Notes under the pieces: model-generated
The model's database searches: none
What the model saw: only the letters and a program-made list of their open reading frames with translations
What the model was told of the DNA's origin: nothing
In this document: positions 61,046 through 64,000 of the stretch, piece by piece
Numbering within the stretch: position 1 is the first letter of the stretch
Layout of the letters: every line of letters begins with the position of its first letter
Assembly: GCF_009600985.1 (NCBI RefSeq)
Contig: NZ_VDFP01000005.1
Coordinates: 50,707-114,706, forward strand
DNA length: 64,000 nucleotides
Direction of reading: 5' to 3'
Source of the DNA: Companilactobacillus halodurans
GTDB lineage: Bacteria > Bacillota > Bacilli > Lactobacillales > Lactobacillaceae
Made by a program: the position numbers and the translations under genes

Positions 61046-61783
61046 ATGAAAGAAACAATCGTTGTAAAAATAGGCGGCAATGCCTTGAATCATTTACCAG
61101 AAACTTTTTTCCAACAATTAAAAACTTGGTGGCTTGAAGGAAAGCGAATCTTAATCGTCCATGGAGGCGGCCCCCAGATTTCTGCTTGGAGCAAGAGATT
61201 AAAATTGAGCGTTGAAAAAATCGATGGCATTCGGGTCACTAGTCAAGAAACTCTAGACGTTACTAAAGCTGTATTAATTGGCGTCGTTCAACCTAAATTG
61301 TGTCAAACGATTGCTGATTCAGGACTACCAGTCATTGGCCTAAATGCTAGCGACGACAATTTGTTGACAGGCGAATATTTGAATCAAGCAAAGTATGGTC
61401 AAGTGGGAAAAATCAGTGACATCAATGCTAATTATCTTGAAGGATTATTGCGTGACCAAATCGGGATTTTGGCTCCTTTAGCACAAACAGAAGATGGAAA
61501 GTGGCTAAATGTCAATGCCGATATGGCGGCAGCTAAAATTGCCATTCAGTTGCAAGCTGAAGCCTTAGTTCTTTTGACCGATGTACCAGGTGTTTTGCAT
61601 TCAGGTAAGGTCGTATCGCAGTTAACAGAAAACAGTGCGAATGAATTAGTGGAAAATAACGTAATTAAATCGGGGATGATGCCTAAAATCAAGGCTTCAT
61701 TTACCGCGATAAGAAATGGAGTCGGGAATACTTTCATTACTGACGATTTAGGTCGACCAGGAACGAAATTTCAAAATAATTAA
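61046..61783 (+). CDS. argB: Acetylglutamate kinase
   Basis: 245 residues. Amino-acid kinase fold: VVKIGGNALNHLP, the nucleotide loop VHGGGPQISAWSKRL, LNVNADMAAAKIAIQL, VLLTDVPGVL and the lysine in SGMMPKIKASFTAI. It lacks the N-terminal arginine-sensing helix of feedback-inhibited ArgB enzymes and, at 245 residues, is shorter than those, so feedback inhibition is not evident (inference). GGAG precedes the start; argD is 20 bases downstream. Confidence 0.95.
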   Translation: MKETIVVKIGGNALNHLPETFFQQLKTWWLEGKRILIVHGGGPQISAWSKRLKLSVEKIDGIRVTSQETLDVTKAVLIGVVQPKLCQTIADSGLPVIGLNASDDNLLTGEYLNQAKYGQVGKISDINANYLEGLLRDQIGILAPLAQTEDGKWLNVNADMAAAKIAIQLQAEALVLLTDVPGVLHSGKVVSQLTENSANELVENNVIKSGMMPKIKASFTAIRNGVGNTFITDDLGRPGTKFQNN

Positions 61784-61803
61784 AAAATTCTGGAGGCATA
61801 ATC

Positions 61804-62931
61804 ATGGAACATGTATTTCCAACTTACAGTCGTTTTCCGTTTGATTTAGTAGACGGTCACGATGTTTATTTAACAGATAATAATCAAAAGACTTATTTAG
61901 ATTTCACCAGTGGCATCGGAGTTTGCAGCTTCGGGTATAGTAATGAAATCATTCAAAAAAAAGTTGCTGACCAATTGCAAAAAGTTTGGCACATTTCTAA
62001 TCTTTATGAGAGCAAAATTCAAGATGAAGTAGCAGGAATGCTTTGTAACGACGACCAGCTAGCTTTCTTTTGTAACTCAGGGACTGAAGCTAATGAGGCT
62101 GCCTTTAAATTGGCTCGTAAATATACTGGCAAAACTAAAGTCTTAGCATTTAATAATGGTTTTCACGGTCGTACTTATGGATCAATGTCATTAACTGGCA
62201 ATCCTGATATTCAAAAGGGTTTTGAACCTTTGGTTCCAGATGTCGAATTTGCCGATTACAATGATGACAAAGCACTCGATTTAATTGATGACCAATTAGC
62301 AGCTGTGATTTTAGAGGTCATTCAAGGTGAAGGCGGCGTTTATGTTGCTGATAAAGCTTGGCTCCAAAAAATTCAACAAGCTTGCCAAGAAAATGATGTT
62401 TTATTGATTATCGATGAAGTCCAAACTGGTATCGGTCGTACGGGCACTAAATTTGCCTTTGAACAATTTGATTTAGAGCCTGACATCATCACTTCTGCTA
62501 AGGCCTTAGGAAATGGGACCCCAATTGGTGCGATGATTGGCAAAAAGAAATTTGCTAAAGCTTTTGGTCCCGGCAGTCACGGAACAACTTTTGGCGGCAA
62601 TAAATTATCAATGGCTGCAGCTAGTGGCGTCCTGGAACAATTAACGCCAAAATTTTTAGAACAAGTTCAAACTAAATCAGCTAGTCTGTGGGATAAATTA
62701 AATGAAGAAATCAAACCACTACAAGCTGTTAAAGATATTACCGGTTTAGGATTTATGATTGGAATTCACCTAGATGAATCAATCAATGTTAATGATGTAA
62801 TCAATCAATTGCATGATAAAGGTTTATTGACTTTATCAGCTAAACACAACACCTTGCGTTTGTTGCCACCACTCATCATGAATGAAGCTAACCTATTCAA
62901 AGGCGTTGAGTTAATCAAATCAGTCTTATAA
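61804..62931 (+). CDS. argD: Acetylornithine aminotransferase
   Basis: 375 residues, PLP class III aminotransferase. Lys233 in ITSAKALGNGTPIG binds PLP; IIDEVQTGIGRTG contains the cofactor Asp; FCNSGTEANEAAFKLARKYT is the phosphate-side signature. It is compact for the family (most are 385-400 residues) but complete. Last gene of argCJBD, followed by a terminator. Confidence 0.95.
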   Translation: MEHVFPTYSRFPFDLVDGHDVYLTDNNQKTYLDFTSGIGVCSFGYSNEIIQKKVADQLQKVWHISNLYESKIQDEVAGMLCNDDQLAFFCNSGTEANEAAFKLARKYTGKTKVLAFNNGFHGRTYGSMSLTGNPDIQKGFEPLVPDVEFADYNDDKALDLIDDQLAAVILEVIQGEGGVYVADKAWLQKIQQACQENDVLLIIDEVQTGIGRTGTKFAFEQFDLEPDIITSAKALGNGTPIGAMIGKKKFAKAFGPGSHGTTFGGNKLSMAAASGVLEQLTPKFLEQVQTKSASLWDKLNEEIKPLQAVKDITGLGFMIGIHLDESINVNDVINQLHDKGLLTLSAKHNTLRLLPPLIMNEANLFKGVELIKSVL

Positions 62932-62936
62932 AAGTG

Positions 62937-62969
62937 CTCCACAATCGAAAAAGGTTGTGGAGTTTTTTT
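62937..62969. terminator. Terminator between argD and the cysteine-synthase-like gene
   Basis: CTCCACAA pairs with TTGTGGAG, followed by seven T residues; convergent genes. Confidence 0.85.
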
Positions 62970-63828
62970 AGTCATAAATGTGTTTACTTAAGTAACGTTC
63001 GCTAGAGTCAGGGAAAACAGTCACGATATTTGAATTTTCTGGTAAGTCTTTTGCCACTTGTAAAGCTGCTGCTAGAGCGGCACCACTAGAACTGCCGGCA
63101 AAGACGCCTTCGTTTTTGGCCAACCATTTAACATAGTAAAAAGCATCATCGTCGCTAATTGTTTTGACATCGTCAACAGTAATTGATTTGAAAAATGGTG
63201 GGATGAATTCGACCCCGATACCTTCAGTCCGATGGGCATGTTCTTTGCCGCCGTTTAAAATTGAACCTTCAGGTTCTACAGTGATAGCTTTCATATTTGG
63301 GAAAGCTTCTTGCAAAGCTTGCGTGACGCCAACAAAAGTCCCACCACTACCAGATCCTGCTACAAAGGCGTCGATTTTTTGATTAGCTAAATCAGAAATG
63401 ATTTCTGGTCCCAAAGTTTTGTAATAGGCTTCAGGATTAGCTGGATTTTCAAACTGCAAAGGAACGTAAGAATTGTCGATTTTACTAGCGAGTTCTTTCG
63501 CTTTTTTAATGGCACCAACGATACCGTCTTCAGAAGGAGTGTGGATGATTTTTGCTCCTAAAGCAGTCATTAAGATTTGTTTTTCCTGACTGAAACGTTC
63601 TGGAACTACTAATTGAACGGGCAAATGGTATTTTTGAGCAACTAAAGCAACGCCAATGCCAGTATTGCCAGCGGTTGGTTCAATGATAGTCGTGTGTTCT
63701 TTGATTAAGCCTTTTTTGATGCCATCTTCAATCAAATTGACGCCTAAACGGTCCTTGATTGAGCCGCCGGGGTTAAACATTTCCAACTTGGCATAAATGT
63801 TAACGTTATTTGGAGTTTCTAGATTCAA
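62968..63828 (-). CDS. Cysteine synthase/cystathionine beta-synthase-like gene lacking a proper start
   Basis: The first standard start (TTG 63828) gives 286 residues but skips the N-terminus. In frame upstream, codons 63829-63873 encode [16 protein letters not shown], the conserved beginning of this PLP family, yet a stop lies at 63880-63882 and there is no ATG, GTG or TTG in between, nor a clear ribosome site. Otherwise the protein is complete: PLP lysine in [12 protein letters not shown], the substrate loop [10 protein letters not shown], and [10 protein letters not shown] for the phosphate. It may start at an unusual codon (ATT 63865-63867 is one), or the gene has lost its start. The function would be L-cysteine or cystathionine formation from O-acetylserine or serine. 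Confidence 0.75.
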   Translation of the reverse strand: MNLETPNNVNIYAKLEMFNPGGSIKDRLGVNLIEDGIKKGLIKEHTTIIEPTAGNTGIGVALVAQKYHLPVQLVVPERFSQEKQILMTALGAKIIHTPSEDGIVGAIKKAKELASKIDNSYVPLQFENPANPEAYYKTLGPEIISDLANQKIDAFVAGSGSGGTFVGVTQALQEAFPNMKAITVEPEGSILNGGKEHAHRTEGIGVEFIPPFFKSITVDDVKTISDDDAFYYVKWLAKNEGVFAGSSSGAALAAALQVAKDLPENSNIVTVFPDSSERYLSKHIYD

Positions 63829-63950
63829 TTTTAATAAAGGTGTTTTTCCAATCGTTTGATAAATGTTTTTTACCGAAAATTACAAGAACAAGTTAGCCAC
63901 TTGTCCAAAAATAAATACGAAATATATCAGTACCAGAAAAGTACATTTCT

Positions 63951-63990
63951 AAACTCCACAGAAACTAGTGAATAGTTCCCGTGGAGTTTT
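63951..63990. terminator. Terminator near the right edge
   Basis: AAACTCCAC pairs with GTGGAGTTT, with an inner AACTA/TAGTT helix and T residues on both sides; it probably separates the cysteine-synthase-like gene from a gene beyond the window. Confidence 0.7.
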
Positions 63991-64000
63991 GTAGTTTAAC

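Overview
The window is a 64 kb, AT-rich stretch of a Gram-positive Firmicutes chromosome. It carries a WxL cell-wall protein, two SLAP-type surface proteins, PTS and RpiR sugar control, catabolite-repression (cre) sites, a GtrA protein and the walR/walK/walH/walI/walJ-htrA-rlmH block. Together these point to the family Lactobacillaceae; Companilactobacillus is my best guess, but this is inference because no 16S or core marker set is present. The wal-htrA-rlmH block and a cluster of DnaA boxes suggest that 40-51 kb lies fairly close to the replication origin. No prophage, insertion sequence or CRISPR array was seen.

Layout. 0-7 kb: end of a WxL protein, a small membrane protein, then an RpiR regulator divergent from a 6-phospho-alpha-glucosidase and its IICBA PTS transporter, with cre-like sites. 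7-12 kb: Old Yellow Enzyme with a divergent HxlR regulator, membrane-anchored GDPD, a broken ASCH gene, a LysR regulator. 12-18 kb: a five-gene redox operon (SDR, two NAD(P)-binding proteins, PEBP, cyclophilin-like), acetate kinase with a cre over its promoter, an M20 peptidase. 18-23 kb: pentapeptide protein, a copper operon (two cupredoxins and a CPC-type ATPase) behind two cop boxes, and a MerR/SDR pair. 23-31 kb: GtrA, S-methylmethionine permease and methyltransferase, a pyridoxine or HMP kinase with an ECF S component, an SDR, a Na+/H+ antiporter. 31-40 kb: Fic-like protein lacking its catalytic His, MFS pump, broken alcohol dehydrogenase with MarR, formyl-THF cyclo-ligase, SLAP protein, LLM oxidoreductase, alcohol dehydrogenase, tRNA-Lys. 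40-51 kb: walR, a 2.1 kb insert, walKHIJ, htrA, DnaA boxes, rlmH. 51-58 kb: second SLAP protein and an AraC/MFS/GH78/ROK sugar locus whose hydrolase carries a stop codon. 58-64 kb: argCJBD and a cysteine-synthase-like gene without an obvious start.

Three things stand out. (1) Two families of intergenic structured repeats, about 110-140 bp, whose stems are kept by compensatory changes between copies: copies at 36991, 37283 and 43322 (family 1), and at 41522, 41651 and 50838 (family 2). (2) Three genes are each cut by one in-frame stop (10880 TAG, 34808 TAA, 56059 TAG), a fourth has ATA where its start should be, and a fifth has no usable start in front of its conserved N-terminus. The stops and the ATA are all explicable by C-to-T or G-to-A changes. 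(3) walR is separated from walK by two repeat copies, a terminator, a CPBP protease and an unrecognised two-part protein.
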